From Tyto alba (Eukaryota; Chordata; Aves; Strigiformes; Tytonidae): 64,000 bases of DNA. The position numbers and the translations under genes were made by a program. Positions within the stretch are counted from its first letter, which is position 1. Each line of letters begins with the position of its first letter. The stretch covers positions 12,203,989 through 12,267,988 of the forward strand of contig NW_024881322.1 of the NCBI RefSeq assembly GCF_018691265.1, read 5' to 3'. Below, piece by piece: positions 52,334 through 64,000 of this stretch. Under the pieces are notes generated by a model. It worked only from the letters and a program-made list of their open reading frames with translations, ran no database searches and was not told the origin of the DNA.

Positions 52334-53137
52334 AAAAGAGTATTATTTTTTAAAAAGTGAGAGATGCTGATAGCATTTCAAGTGAATCAGTTCTGTATAT
52401 GGAAACTATTTATTCTGATTTCTTTGTCTGCTAAAAGATGGTTTTAAATTCTAGGGTTTTATTTTCTCCTGTTCCTATCAAAACAGATACTGCTATAACT
52501 GAGTTCCACATTATCTGGTAATATCCCTGTTGGAGGTTTTTTTCAGCTACCTAATAACATTTCAACAAATTCCAGAGGTACTTCGTGATTACTGACTAAG
52601 GATGACGTCTTCAGTTCTGTCTTGTAGTCAAGACATAAAAATTTATCCACTACCCACTGCAGGAGCTATTGGGATCTGCGCCCAAGAACAGCAAGGGTCC
52701 TGTGATTTACATCTCATGGTTTTGTGAAATGAGTTATTGGCATTGGAGCATCTAACTGGTTAAGACCCTCCAAAAGGAAACCACATGTTGGTTCTCATGA
52801 GAATGCTCAAGGAATGAGCAGGCACAGAGACTTAAGCTACTGTCCAATGGCTGCTGAACCATGCCTGTGTAGGTCGTGATTAAAGCATAGAGATGAAATA
52901 AGAATTTGGACTATGAATGTTAGCTGTGTTGCATATGGATAAGTAAGTGAGTTTGATCTCCTAGGCAGTCAGTCCAACACCTTTTGCCAGGAATAGGTTT
53001 ACTTAGAAGAGAAAACCAAGTCTGTTGTAAAAATATGCTGTTCACGCTCTGAAAAGCACTCAGCTCATTTCTGCTTTTCCTTTAGACTGGCTAAGCCATA
53101 GGAATGGTTGTACTTCAGCTTTCTTACAGATTGTGAT

Positions 53138-53163
53138 TTTTTTTTTTTTAATTTTTTTTTTTT
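53138..53163. repeat. T-rich run
   Basis: Two T runs separated by AA in the second intron. A simple low-complexity tract. Confidence 0.75.
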
Positions 53164-56100
53164 CTTCCCCTGGCAATAGTGTGAATGTTTTCAGATCGTG
53201 ATGACAAATGCCCCTTCTGGGAGTTTCTGCACTAATAAACAATGGCGACAACAACTTGCTCTATTTCATGTTATAGCTTCAATTTTAATGACTCATGAGG
53301 CACGAAGAACTTGAGCACCGATCTGTTTATTGATGGAGCTTAAAGACACCAAGGACTGAAGTGACAGTAGGTATCATTAATCAGCAAGCTTGTTGCTATC
53401 TCAAGCAGTGCTGCATTTTGACGGCTGCTTTAAGGAAAACTGTAAAAGCTAGACCAGATTAATTCATCTTCAGTCCTGTCCTAAAGCTTGCCAAGGAGAG
53501 GGGCTGGAAGGCTGCTGCGCACTGCATCTTCCAGAGGTGAGAGCTTTATCCCCAGAGCCTGAAGGATTCTGCCCTTAGCACACACAGAGGTGCTGGAGAC
53601 CATCCAGTGTCAGGGCCCGGGAGGATTGTCAGTGCTCCCTTGCACTGCACACCTACTTGGAAGCAGTGAATATCAGTGTGGAGATACAAGGATCCATGGA
53701 CTGATGCATCTGTCCTGTTTTCAAAGTGAGATGTGAATTAGCTGGAGGTCCCAACAGTTTCCAGTAGAGCATTTGTGTGAGGAAATTCCTAAATACCTGA
53801 AGGTTTTGACTCTTTTGGGACCAAACCTGAAGAAGTTTGGTGATGGCAGAAAGAGCCTCTCCCGGATCTCTGGGGACTTTCCAAATGACCATTCCCAGTA
53901 TATGAGATTTAGTGCCGTTTTATTCCACCTCAGTTCTCAGCTGGATGGTCTGAACACTGGGAGTGCAGCGTCACGATTATTCTGTCTCTGGGACCCTGTG
54001 GGCAGGCCAATACTATGCTTTTTGTCAGTGTCCTTGAGAAACACTGAGACACCAGTGGCAATCAACATCAACTCTCACCTTTTTTATCTCTAGAAAGCAA
54101 TGTTCAGCCTCTAATTATCAGCATAGCCTTGACACTGTGCTCTCATCTGAAGTCAGAACTGAAACATTTTGGAAGGCAAATATCATTAAAGCTGGATTGC
54201 CTCATCATCACTTGACCAGTAACCTTCATTTGGGAGGCACTTAAAGAATACATGTAAAGATATTTCTGAATTGCATTTTTATTATCCTTTAATGCTTCAG
54301 TTAATACTAACACATTAATAAGAGTTGTGCAGTGGTTAGACTTGGAGTCAGAGCTCCTGCCTCAGGTGGTTTGGCCAATTCAGGACAGTTAATAAAATGA
54401 CAGAAGGTGGTACAGAATCCCACAGATGTTTGAAACCTGCAGGGAGTTTGTCATGTCACTAGCAAAAGCACTTTCCTCTGCCATGTGCAGCTGGAAAGTT
54501 GTGAGTTGCTCTTATTAATCTAGTGGTGGAAACATGGATGGCTCTGAGAAACCTTGCACACTGACTACAGACCTGCACGTAGAGAAGTTGTGGCTGCAAA
54601 ATGTGTAGGTGCAAGAAAAGATGACAGATTTCTTCAGCCTCTTCATCTGAAAGGAGGTATTAGAAGTTGAGAGAGAAGAAGCAGGAATAACGTAAGCTAA
54701 ACAATATTAAACTATCTTGTCCCATAGCATAACATTTGGTAGGGCTGTGATTAACATCTGGATTGTCATATATTGAGGGTGGATGAGGAACTTGCTTGGT
54801 TCTCTGTGCCATCGAAAAGGGGGAAAACAGAGTAAACAAAGACATGACTGGCTTCTTCCGATGCAGACTTTGGGATGTCTGCATATGTGTAACTGCTCAT
54901 TCTTCATTTGGAAAACTGTTTTGTTATAGTAAGGGCAGACTTTACAGCATTCACCTGATTATTCTTCCAGCTGTTTGTTGAAAGGATGTAATTAGGAGAG
55001 CATGTTTCTTCAAAGCATCATATGCACACAGATTCAGCAAAAGGTTTCAATATGAATTAGGAATGTGCTACGCAGGCATCAGGTTTTATGGCTTTGTGGA
55101 AGGATTTCAGTTTGAGGAACAGACATAGAACAGTAAGGAAGGCATGAACTCAATAGGAAATACAAAAATGTAATATTTTTGCTTTGAACTAAAATTGTTA
55201 ATGTTTAGAAATTACATGCATTTTCAGTGGATTACTAAGTGGCATTAATTTTTTTGGTCAGGAATACACAGAGGAGTCTTTCAATTGCTGCTAGATTTGT
55301 ATCAAGGGAAAACAGAAAGACACCAAATGAAGTTATTTTCACTGTGCTGTTAGGCATTACTCTCCCATAAGAAAGATGTCTAACAAACATTTTGAATAAG
55401 AAGGCACTTGAACAGCCGTAACTATGTAATACAACTTGTAATAAATCTGTGTTTCAGTTCAGCAGTGTTTCTCCATCCAAGGAGTATTTCTCTTGAATGA
55501 ATATAGGCTACTAGTGTTCTCCTGAAATTGAGTTGGAGCTCAGCTCGCTGAAAAGTAGAAAGATAGTTATTTGATCAGAAAAATAGGTATCACAGTTATT
55601 AGGTGTTAGCTGTCTCTCAGATCTGAAGAAGGATTTGTAAGTCTGGAAGAGTGTCTTCCAGCTCTATCAGTTCAACTCCCACAGATTTAATCTCAAACAG
55701 AGGACTTAATTGCTGACACACAGACATCCTATGTTGTTTCACAAAACCATGTGGCCTCTGGCTTCAAAAGGGCATGGGTCACTCGTAGGTCTTGTGTGCC
55801 AACCCGCTGCAGATGTTTTGGATGCTGAGGGCACTTCAGATGTGCTGATATAGGTTTGTTTAGGCGACTGATCGTCAACCTTGTTGTCCTGTGTACAACT
55901 GTGTAAATTCAGGTTGAAATACAGTTGCAAACTGGGTTTTGCTGAACAACTGAACTACTTCTAGATGCTATAGAGATATCTTAGGTCAGTATTAAGTCAG
56001 GACAAAGGCATTATTTAAATTTTTTCCTGTTACTCTACTATCAAAATAATACATAATATTAGAAAAGTAATTGTGATAGGACACGTGATCTGTGTGTGAA

Positions 56101-59100
56101 TATGTATTTTTAGGTAAAGAAGGGAAGGAGAAAACAAGTGGGCAGTACTGGGAAAGCATGGGTGGATTATAGGGCTGTTCAGCTTTTCATGATATGAAAA
56201 CCAGTCCAGGTTGCGGTCAAGGCTGCTAAGTGGTTTATAGGAAATCAGTTTTGATTTAAGTGGATTTACCAAATATATCTGTATCACACAAGCAGTACCA
56301 AGCTCTGATGCCGAGTCTAGATGAGAAAAAGATGGGTTTAATGCATCATCTACCTCATCTTAGTGGATGTGTTTAAAAGTCTTTAAGAGGACTCTCCAAT
56401 GCAAGGAGAAACACAGAATTCTTTTGGCTGGCTAACACACAGAGTCTCAATGTGCTCTGCCTGCTCCAATGGTTTGAAACTTTTGTTAGCTAATATATGT
56501 GTTTTCATTCTGTTACCTGAAAACCATTTTATCCCAATGTATATTTAGTATTAATGTCTGTTTTCAGGCTATGTTGGACATGGATTTCAACATAGGCGTC
56601 TTCGAAGCTAGCGCAAGAAGATGCTGGCACAAGATTTTCTGGGAAAGACAAGAAACTTTAATCTCTGAGAATACCTCTTAGGCAATTATAATGACCACCA
56701 CCTTCTCACAAAGTGAAAGAATGACCAAGCAAAGAAGTGAATGTTGATTAAATGCTCTTCTGTCTAGGAGTGATTAATTTTTAAAAGCTGATGTTTTTGA
56801 AGGAGAGCTTTTGGGAGGAGAACTGTACAGTAGATAATTGCTTAGGTCTAAACGCAGCTCTGTGACTGTAGCAATGCGCAGAGATCACGCGGCAGTTTCC
56901 TTGCACACCAAGAGTGTGCACGGTGAGAAAGCTTCCAGGAGATCATCTTCTCAGAAACATTGTCTATTACACATGTGCAGTTATCAGTGAAACTCATGGT
57001 TGTGAGTGAAGACACCATAAAGCTCTTTTGCCTCTTGCCCTTTGAATAAGTTAACCATCTCCCTTCATACTGACTGTTTCTAAGCCGCGCTAAAGCACGC
57101 TTTGTAGACTGCACACAGCCTGTTTTGTAGTGTGTGGATATGGCTTGGTGACTACTCAAAACCTCTAACTGATTAACATTATCCTTGGTGAGCAACGGAA
57201 CGGACCCATGCAAAGACTGTGTCCTGTGCAGCATTTCTTCCCTCCCTGTGAACTACTTACTCTTGCATGGGACTGCAGCACCTCATTCTGTCACTTACTA
57301 AGAACAGCGGTGACGCATTATTTTTTGCAGTACAGAGAGATAAAATAATCTCATTGTGGTAAGTTAGCTTGAATTGTCACTTCATGTTGCCATTCCTGAG
57401 ACATTTGTTCAGCGTCTGCTTACTGCCTGGGTCTTATCAACACTTCCCAAACTGTACTGTTTGGAAACCTTAGGCTTGAAACTTTGCCAGTACTGCTGAA
57501 TAGTTCCAGTAATATTTTGTTATTACCTGCTTTTTGACTTAACGTATGCCACAGGTCATGTGGAGAGTCTTATACAGATTCAATGGTATGATGCCGTTAT
57601 CATATCCAAAGGGTACAGTTGTAATAAAAGGGGAAAACCAAACCTGGGCAGCTAGATAGATTATCAAACAGAGTGACTGTATAGGTCTTCAAAGGATCAA
57701 ACAGCTCATCAACTTAAACTTACAGTGTCCTGAATGGAAATACGTACTTGTTTTAAAGCTGCACTGGTTCTGTTTTTCAAATAGGAATGTTACCGTACAG
57801 TGTGAATCATCACAGAGAATAATAAGCTAGAGACCTTGCAGAAGGGAAGTTATGTTTGCCCTTTCTGGAAAAATAGATTTGCAAGGAAGTATTGTGGTTT
57901 AGGTAGCATGACCTTGCCTAAAAGTTGTATTTCCCTGTTGTTTTCTTTGATATGTTTAACATTCCTAAACATTTTAGTTTAGGGATAATGAGCAGCAGGT
58001 TTGCAGATATGTGGGAGCTTTTTCAAGTGGCCTGAGGTTCACTTTTAGTGTTAGTCCAAAGTATCTCTAAACCTCAGCTAAACTGTTTATTAAATCGGTC
58101 ACTTTTTACCACTATTTTTTATTTATTTTTAATCATGAAAATGATTTAATTAATCTTTCCTCATACCATATTATTATTTTTTTTTAAATGACCTGTATCT
58201 ATTGCTTATCTAGTAAGATGTCATAAAAATTGGTCTGCTGGATGTCTTCCACTCACTTCCCTGTTACATTATAAACTAATGTTATGTAACAGAAATAAAT
58301 TAGAGGGGAAATATTTTGTTGTTTGGCACTGTGCAGATTATGAAACGATGTTTATTTCACTTAAAGTACTGGATCCATTCCAGGCATGAATAAAACTTTG
58401 AAAGGTGTTATTTAGAGAAAGAAATGGTGGACTTCCTTAGTATTTTTAAGAATGATTTTCAAAATGCTAAGGGTCATCAATCAAACCCTCACTGAAACTT
58501 CACAGGGGACTCAAAAGACTTCGTTCATTATTTTTTCTCCTGTACAAATGCACAAGGACATCTAACAGCCAGCATTCAATTTGTTAAGAGTTACATCTTG
58601 TGTCTTGAAAAGTACAACATATGCTGTTCTAGCCTTTATAAAAGCATTCACAGTTCAGGCTCTTTTCTTGCCCTACAGAAAGGTACCGTGACAAATGCTG
58701 GAGAGCTGACGTACTTTCTTTATTTCAGGAGCTTGTTATGGGAAACGGTCGTCACATTTGAGCGACTCCACAGTCTGATAATTCACATACGGTCAGTCAC
58801 TGTGTGCGTGTGTGGGTGCGGGGCGGAGGCAGGGCGGCAAAACTTTTGCTGAGGTTTTTGACAAGAGCCTGTTTATGTGCCTTTACAGAGAAGGAAATAG
58901 GGTGAAACTCTGGATCTTTAAAAAAATTTCCACTTACTTCAGCTTGAGCAGTATTTCCCGTTCAGGCTTTTGAGTTGATTGCGCAATGCCTAATTCACAT
59001 TGAACGTGTGCCACCGTCTCTCTTAGGCTAGGCTTTTGGAGGCTGGAGGTCTCTTCTCATCTCCTTCTTCCCAACTTCTCCCTGGCCCCCACCTCCCATA

Positions 59101-60042
59101 AGTTATAATTAGGACTGGATGGAACGACTATAAGGATGTGAGCTCCCATACCGTGTACATGACAACTCAAATGCCAAGATTCTTAATCAGAAAAATTGTA
59201 ACTTAGGCCCTCATTCTGGCCTCATGCTGGATCCTGGTTGCAAAATAAACTTCCAAATAAAAGGGCATTTTACCTCTGAATCACAAAACAGAGGTGTAAA
59301 TGAAGGCTGGTGTGGTAAAGTGTGGGGATGGAGCTAAGGCTGGAGTTGGGGCTGAACTGGGAGACTACCCCAAAAGCCTGGCTGTCTTAGAAGTACTGTC
59401 TTTGGTTATTCTCACAGCCTCAGCTTTTCTGTACACATCCCGTCTCACACTTTGGATGTCATGTTCTCTCTCTGTTTTCAGTTAACTCGGTATGTGTACT
59501 GAATGAATTATCTCCCAGAGATAATTGCTGAAAGGTAGGGTGGCTTTCAGGATGGAGTTATATGCAACTAATACAAGTGTTTGAGATTAAACTGTGGCAC
59601 GAGTCCTGGGTTAGGTAAGTAATATGAACAGTCACCAGCCCTGAAGAGAATTAACAGTCTAAGCAAGACAGGTCTAAAACATCAAGTCACACTGGGAAAC
59701 TCTGAGGGATATATGAGAGGAACTGGAAGAATTATTGCTTGCCGTGCACTTGCTGTGCATTCAGTTACAGCCTGTTCAGTTTTATTAGGGACAGTTGTTT
59801 TCACTATAGAGTTTGGCTTTAAGTGCTTAGTTGATTTTGTTAACAGGTCTTGTTAAGGGTGGAATTCATCTTGCCTAGTCGTATTTATCTGCCAAGGGGA
59901 GATTTAGTGGAAGGTGACTCTTCTGTGAGTGACTGTAGAGGCTGCTTAAGGAGAAAACCTTGGAGAAAAGAGTAAACATCTATTTAGATGGCCGGTGTTA
60001 GGTGATGTCCAGCCCTGCTTTGCCCTGCTCAGTTCTACTGGC

Positions 60043-60100
60043 ATATATATATGTATATATATGTGTGTGTGTGTGTATATATATATAAATAAATAAATTA
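60043..60100. repeat. Compound TA/TG microsatellite
   Basis: ATATATATATGTATATATAT leads into a GT run, then another AT run and AAATAAATAAAT. Alternating purine-pyrimidine sequence of this sort can adopt non-B DNA and is likely polymorphic. Confidence 0.9.
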
Positions 60101-60447
60101 ACACAGTCTGTGGGATCAGGACTATGAACCTAAGCCTTATATTTCATATGACATGTTGTACATTTTTTTAGGAAACTTTTTTGTGGAATAACTGAAGTGT
60201 AGGAGTGTTATCTTAGTTTATTTAATGGCAAATTATCTGGAGTTTACTTTTGTGCTTATTTGTCTTAAATATAAGCCTCTCTACTACCTCTGTCTCATGT
60301 AAATGCGTATAATTTTTACTAAAAAGGAAAAAATGTCCGTAATCTCATGTGCATGAATAAATTTATCTACCTCTGACTACCATCTTTTCCTTGCAGAGAG
60401 ATCTGTGATTGCCACTAAATTAGAGGATTTTTTTCCAAGTGTCTCAG

Positions 60448-60725
60448 AGTCCCTTACTCCAATCTCCTCCTGCTCAAGGCAGGCTCAGCAATGAGCTCAG
60501 ACAAGGTTGCTTGAGGGGGATGTATCCAGATGGGTGTGGAAAATCTCCAAGTTTGGGTCTGCACAAACCCTCTGTTCTGCTGCCTGGCTGTCCTCAGGGA
60601 GAAAAAGTTCTTCACCCTTGGTTGGGCCTCTAGTGCTCAAATCAAGAAGTTATCCTTGATACCACCCAGAAATATCCTGGATGGCTTGAGACCAGTCACG
60701 TTGCCTCTTGAGCTGCTCCTTCAGA
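60448..60725 (-). mobile_element. Old, diverged CR1 LINE fragment, minus orientation
   Basis: The + strand carries the order of blocks expected of a reversed CR1 3' region: CTCCTGCTCAAGGCAGG, then AGACAAGGTTGCTTGAGGG, TCCAGATGGGTGTGGAAAA, a CTCAGGGAGAAAAAGTTCTTC block and a CGTTGCCTCTTGAGCTG block. Divergence from the CR1 pattern is much greater than in the two copies near 2-4 kb, and the 3' terminal repeats are absent, so this is an older insertion. Ends are approximate. Confidence 0.75.
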
Positions 60726-62924
60726 TAGAGGGTTGGTCTTGCTCTTTGTTTTCCCTGCAGGTTTTCCCTGCCTACCTTTCCTGAAGAGTGCGGGTACCTG
60801 TCCATCACAGCATGCCAGTTGTGCAAGCTGTCTTACCATGTCTGTCACTCCAGCTGTGCTGCAGTTCTGTGATTGCATGTGGAGCTTTAGTTCTTCCTAT
60901 TTGTTTGTGATGCTCACGTGGATGAGCAGTGGGGGGTAATAGTCTGAGGGCTGGAAAAGACTCAACAATTTCTTTACCACATCCCAGATAAGCAGCAAAC
61001 CTGAGATAATAGGTCAAACCATCAGAAGGATTCCTCTCTCCCTTGCAGGAAGGAGTCTCCAACAGCTATCGCTCCCATTTTCTTCTTTATACAGATACTT
61101 GGTTGAGGCTTAACTGGCTTTGATGCTTTCCCTGATGCAAGGTGACCTTTCTCTTCTGTTTCCAGAACTAGAAGTGGAGAAGAAACCCCAGTTGTCTTGC
61201 TAGAAATTAGAAGTTTCAGTTTTTCCCCATCTTGGGAGTTTCGATCCCTGGAGGGTAGTCTCTAGATTTCTCTCCCACCTTGCAATGCAGGTCTTGGAGA
61301 CTTAGCTTCGCAGGGTCTCTGCAAAGGCCATACTGGTCTCCTGTTCATCCTCCCTGATGGTGTGCGTACTCACCTCTTCTCACAGCTCCTTCACCTAGCA
61401 ATGGAGTGCCACAACCACAGCATGCTTCCCACAGGGGAGGAAACCACTGTTCCCAACGTCAGGCAGGGGCACCAGTCATTTCGTGTGGCCCGAGACCTGA
61501 ATGGTGGCATCCTTGCTCAGTAGTGCTGTTTGGGTCAAAGCCCCTGATGTGCCAAGGCCACTTGCTCTAACCAGCACTGGAGACCACATGGCACATCACC
61601 ACTGTTAGTGCGCAGTCCTCAGCAGAGGTTCTGGGCTCCTTTGCACTGCTGCTGCAACAACTGCAGGGATGCCGTTAGCACCACGTTGCCTTTTGGTCAC
61701 AGAGCTCCTGCCAAGCAATGGCTGCGATAGGTGCTTGGCAGTCTTTGATCAGCAGTCTGTTGTAGACAAAAGCTGTGGGTACTCCCAAGTCAGAAAGCAG
61801 CCAACAAAGGCTGACTCTTGGAGCTGACAGAGGCGAAAAGTATATAACAGACTGCAGAAGTTAACCCTCAACAGCAGCAACAAGTCACCAGATGTTTCAT
61901 GAAGAGTTTTGCTGAAGAGGTAGTCTGGAAATTGCTACAGCTCTGTTAGCTGCTTCTCTGCAAATTTGCAAATATCCTGCTCTCTTCTATCCTGGAAACT
62001 ATCTTGAATGCAAAAGTAAGTAGCTAAATAGGTGCAAAGAGAGGAATCCCCTAAAAAAAAAAATCCTATTCTTGATGCTTATATCAAAAACTATTTATAA
62101 CGATCCATACTGCATTGTCTCTGGCAAGCAGTGAAGAGATGATAGAGTTCTGAGAGTACTGTATTTCAAGATGATGGATACAACCAGGAAGTGTGCATGC
62201 AGTGCCTGTGGTGGAGTATTTCCATATTCCATATCCAAGACCTCAATTTTCCCACTGCATTGAGCAGTGAAGTCTCTTATAGCCTTTGGCTTGACCAGTT
62301 GGGACTTTCAGCCTTGGTCCATTGTAATTTCCGCTGCTTTAATGTTATTTAACTGTGGTTGCTCCTGTGGTGTTGCAAAAGTGAACAGATATTGCAGTGT
62401 GCAGCACTTCTCAGTGTCTGCCTTTGGCAGAAAGGAGTGGGTGTGATGTACTGTGTGTTAATAGATCTTCCTTCAAAAGTTAGAAAATCAGGGAGAGGCA
62501 GACTGCCCATGCTCTTTAGAATTAACATCCCTATATTGCTTCTAGACATTTGTAGTGCAGATTTATAGCATTTTTGAGTTTCAAGTGCATCCCATTCTAG
62601 GGATCTCATTCTAGACTCTTCCTTACTCCTGAATTCTTGCAAATGTTGTTATTAATACCTTTGCCTTTGCACTGAGTCTGTGGTATGTGTGAATGCATGC
62701 TTGTCATTTTGCAGTACTCCACCACCGTTCAGAACAACCCTGCAGCAGCAGAAACAATGCGCAATGTTGTTTTCAAAATTTTCCGCCCACTTCAGCTACA
62801 CCCTTTTTCTAGTTTATTGCCTCTGACTAGACTGATGGAGTACTTGAAAATTTCTCTTAAATGATACAGAACTGTTTTCCAGAATCATGCTGATTAAAAT
62901 GGAACTTCTGTCAGGAAAAAAAAA

Positions 62925-62947
62925 GGGGGGTGGGGGGTGGGTCTGGG
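62925..62947 (+). other. Tight G-quadruplex motif
   Basis: G runs of 6, 6, 3 and 3 separated by loops of T, T and TCT, on the sense strand of the PDE1C intron. Short loops make stable folding likely in both DNA and RNA. It follows a run of nine A residues. Confidence 0.7.
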
Positions 62948-64000
62948 ACAACCCTGAGAAAGGGACAGAGGAAAGGTGAGTTGGAGGATACTGGCTGGGT
63001 GCTTAAGTTACTCAGCTGACATACATGAAACTCAAGTTCAAGCATCTGCACTACACTGCCATTTTGCTTTCACAACACGTTGAAGAGAGCTCAATTTCAT
63101 TCCTTGTTGGCATTAGAAGTAAACTTCTGAAGCCTTGATTTTTCTTTTTGTTTTTCTTTCATGAGTCAGTATTCTTGTTTTCCAAGCAGCTCAGTGCACA
63201 ATAAGCTGCTGAGCTTTTCTAGTTCTGGTACAAAATTATGCATCGTGTATACAGCAGTCTGAGATACGGACTATGAATATTCTTCAGACCTGCGTGGTGT
63301 AAATTCCAGAGTGCAGTGGTAATAACTGGCATATAATGGAGGCAATAAGGACCAAAACCACCTGGGTATCTACTCACACTGGCAGAAATAATGCAATTGC
63401 TTTTGCAAGGACTTCTTCAAATCACTAGCTAGCAAATTGCTTTTAATGATGGCTCTAGGTTTCCCCAGACACCTAGTATCAAGGATACATTGTGGTGGTG
63501 CCTGGCCAGGCTTTTTCCACATACTGATACCAATAAATGAGGTGAAATAGCCTTTTTGGATTGGTATTAGAGCTGCATGTATCTTTCAAGAGTATCTATC
63601 TTGCAAGAAGTTCATAGGTTAAAGGCCTCTTAATTGGTGCCTTGCCTTTTGTCCCCTTCTACATGGGGATGCTGGCTCTGAACAGAATTCCTGGAAGGAC
63701 AAGCTCCGTTTAATGTGCAAATGTAGTCAGAAAGCAAACGGGTGACGGGACTTAATATTTTCAGAAGACTGAAGAGCATGTCTGGGAAACTCCTGCCCTG
63801 TGAATATTGAATTTCATGTTAACTCTCTGTGATATAAAAAGTGGAGCAGGCAGAAGAGGATTCCACAGCCTGGTGGCAAAAGTGATGAGGCTTCTGCATG
63901 AGGGAAGATTAGAAAAGATGGGAAAAATTTTGTTTAAAGATGAGATAAATCAGAGTGGATATTTTGGTATTCTAGAAACAGCCACTGAGATAGAGCAGAC

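Larger units (their letters stand above)
40629..64000 (+). other. PDE1C intron after the microexon (runs off the window)
   Basis: The interval starts with a GTAAGA donor and continues to the window edge without any further PDE1C exon that I can recognise; in particular no exon for LRSLVKQLERG was found. No other gene is supported. Contents: short 25-bp-period repeats (40815 and 50815), a CpG-enriched stretch at about 41460-42320, two LTRs (44617-45210 and 48899-49970), low-complexity runs, a compound TA/TG microsatellite (60043-60100), an old CR1 fragment (about 60448-60725) and a G-quadruplex motif (62925-62947). Confidence 0.75.

Noticed and set aside
56848..57234. 128-codon open frame on the minus strand in ordinary-composition DNA
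   Set aside because: A little long for chance, but there is no recognisable domain, promoter or splice signal. Conservation would be needed before calling it a gene.
63830..63900. GATTCCACAGCCTGGTGGC resembles a CR1 motif
   Set aside because: The match is short and the surrounding blocks of CR1 are not found in order.
40629..64000. Search for the next PDE1C exon (LRSLVKQLERGEASVVDLK...)
   Set aside because: No stretch translating to this sequence next to splice sites was seen; the exon probably lies beyond the right edge.
1..64000. tRNA, rRNA, CRISPR arrays, bacterial operons
   Set aside because: Nothing of the kind was recognised; the sequence is vertebrate nuclear DNA, and the direct repeats present are microsatellites or isolated duplications.

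Overview
This is vertebrate nuclear DNA, almost certainly from a bird. The bird call rests on three things: truncated CR1 LINE copies with the avian-type 3' end at 4121-4135, two retroviral LTRs with the avian-style TGTCCTGG...CCACAACA termini, and no recognisable SINEs. Two tiny exons with clean splice sites lie in tens of kilobases of non-coding sequence, which is typical of a large vertebrate gene.

The only gene I can identify is PDE1C (calcium/calmodulin-dependent cyclic nucleotide phosphodiesterase 1C), on the + strand. Its first coding exon is at 20275-20375 and starts MESPTKEIEEFES. A 27-nt second coding exon is at 40602-40628 and encodes RKYKKTSQ plus parts of the codons on each side. 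Together they encode residues 1-43, the N-terminal region that carries the first calmodulin-binding segment. The catalytic domain lies beyond the right edge; no further PDE1C exon was recognised up to 64000. Intron 1 of this pair is 20,226 nt, and intron 2 is at least 23,372 nt.

Layout. 1-19500: upstream of the first coding exon, no gene recognised; it holds an inverted pair of CR1 copies (about 1741-2220 minus, 3528-4135 plus), microsatellites and a GC-rich patch near 14.4-14.8 kb. 19590-20274: CpG-rich promoter / 5'-UTR region with a CCAAT box and a strong candidate splice donor, bracketed by a long T tract and containing an A tract. 20376-40601: intron with short duplications, a G-rich quadruplex-like motif, GC-rich patches, a perfect AT-rich hairpin (31809-31837) and a diverged 166-bp direct duplication (about 33975 and 34294). 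40629-64000: intron with two LTRs in opposite orientation (44617-45210 minus; 48899-49970 plus, with a perfect 5-bp target duplication), short tandem repeats of 25-bp period, a compound microsatellite, an old CR1 fragment and a tight G-quadruplex motif.

I found no new biological system. The most useful points are the symmetric 27-nt microexon that completes a calmodulin-binding helix, the promoter structure with an extra splice donor, and the intact-looking solo LTR with its own promoter and poly(A) signals inside the PDE1C intron. Family names for the LTRs, and everything about expression, cannot be settled from sequence alone.
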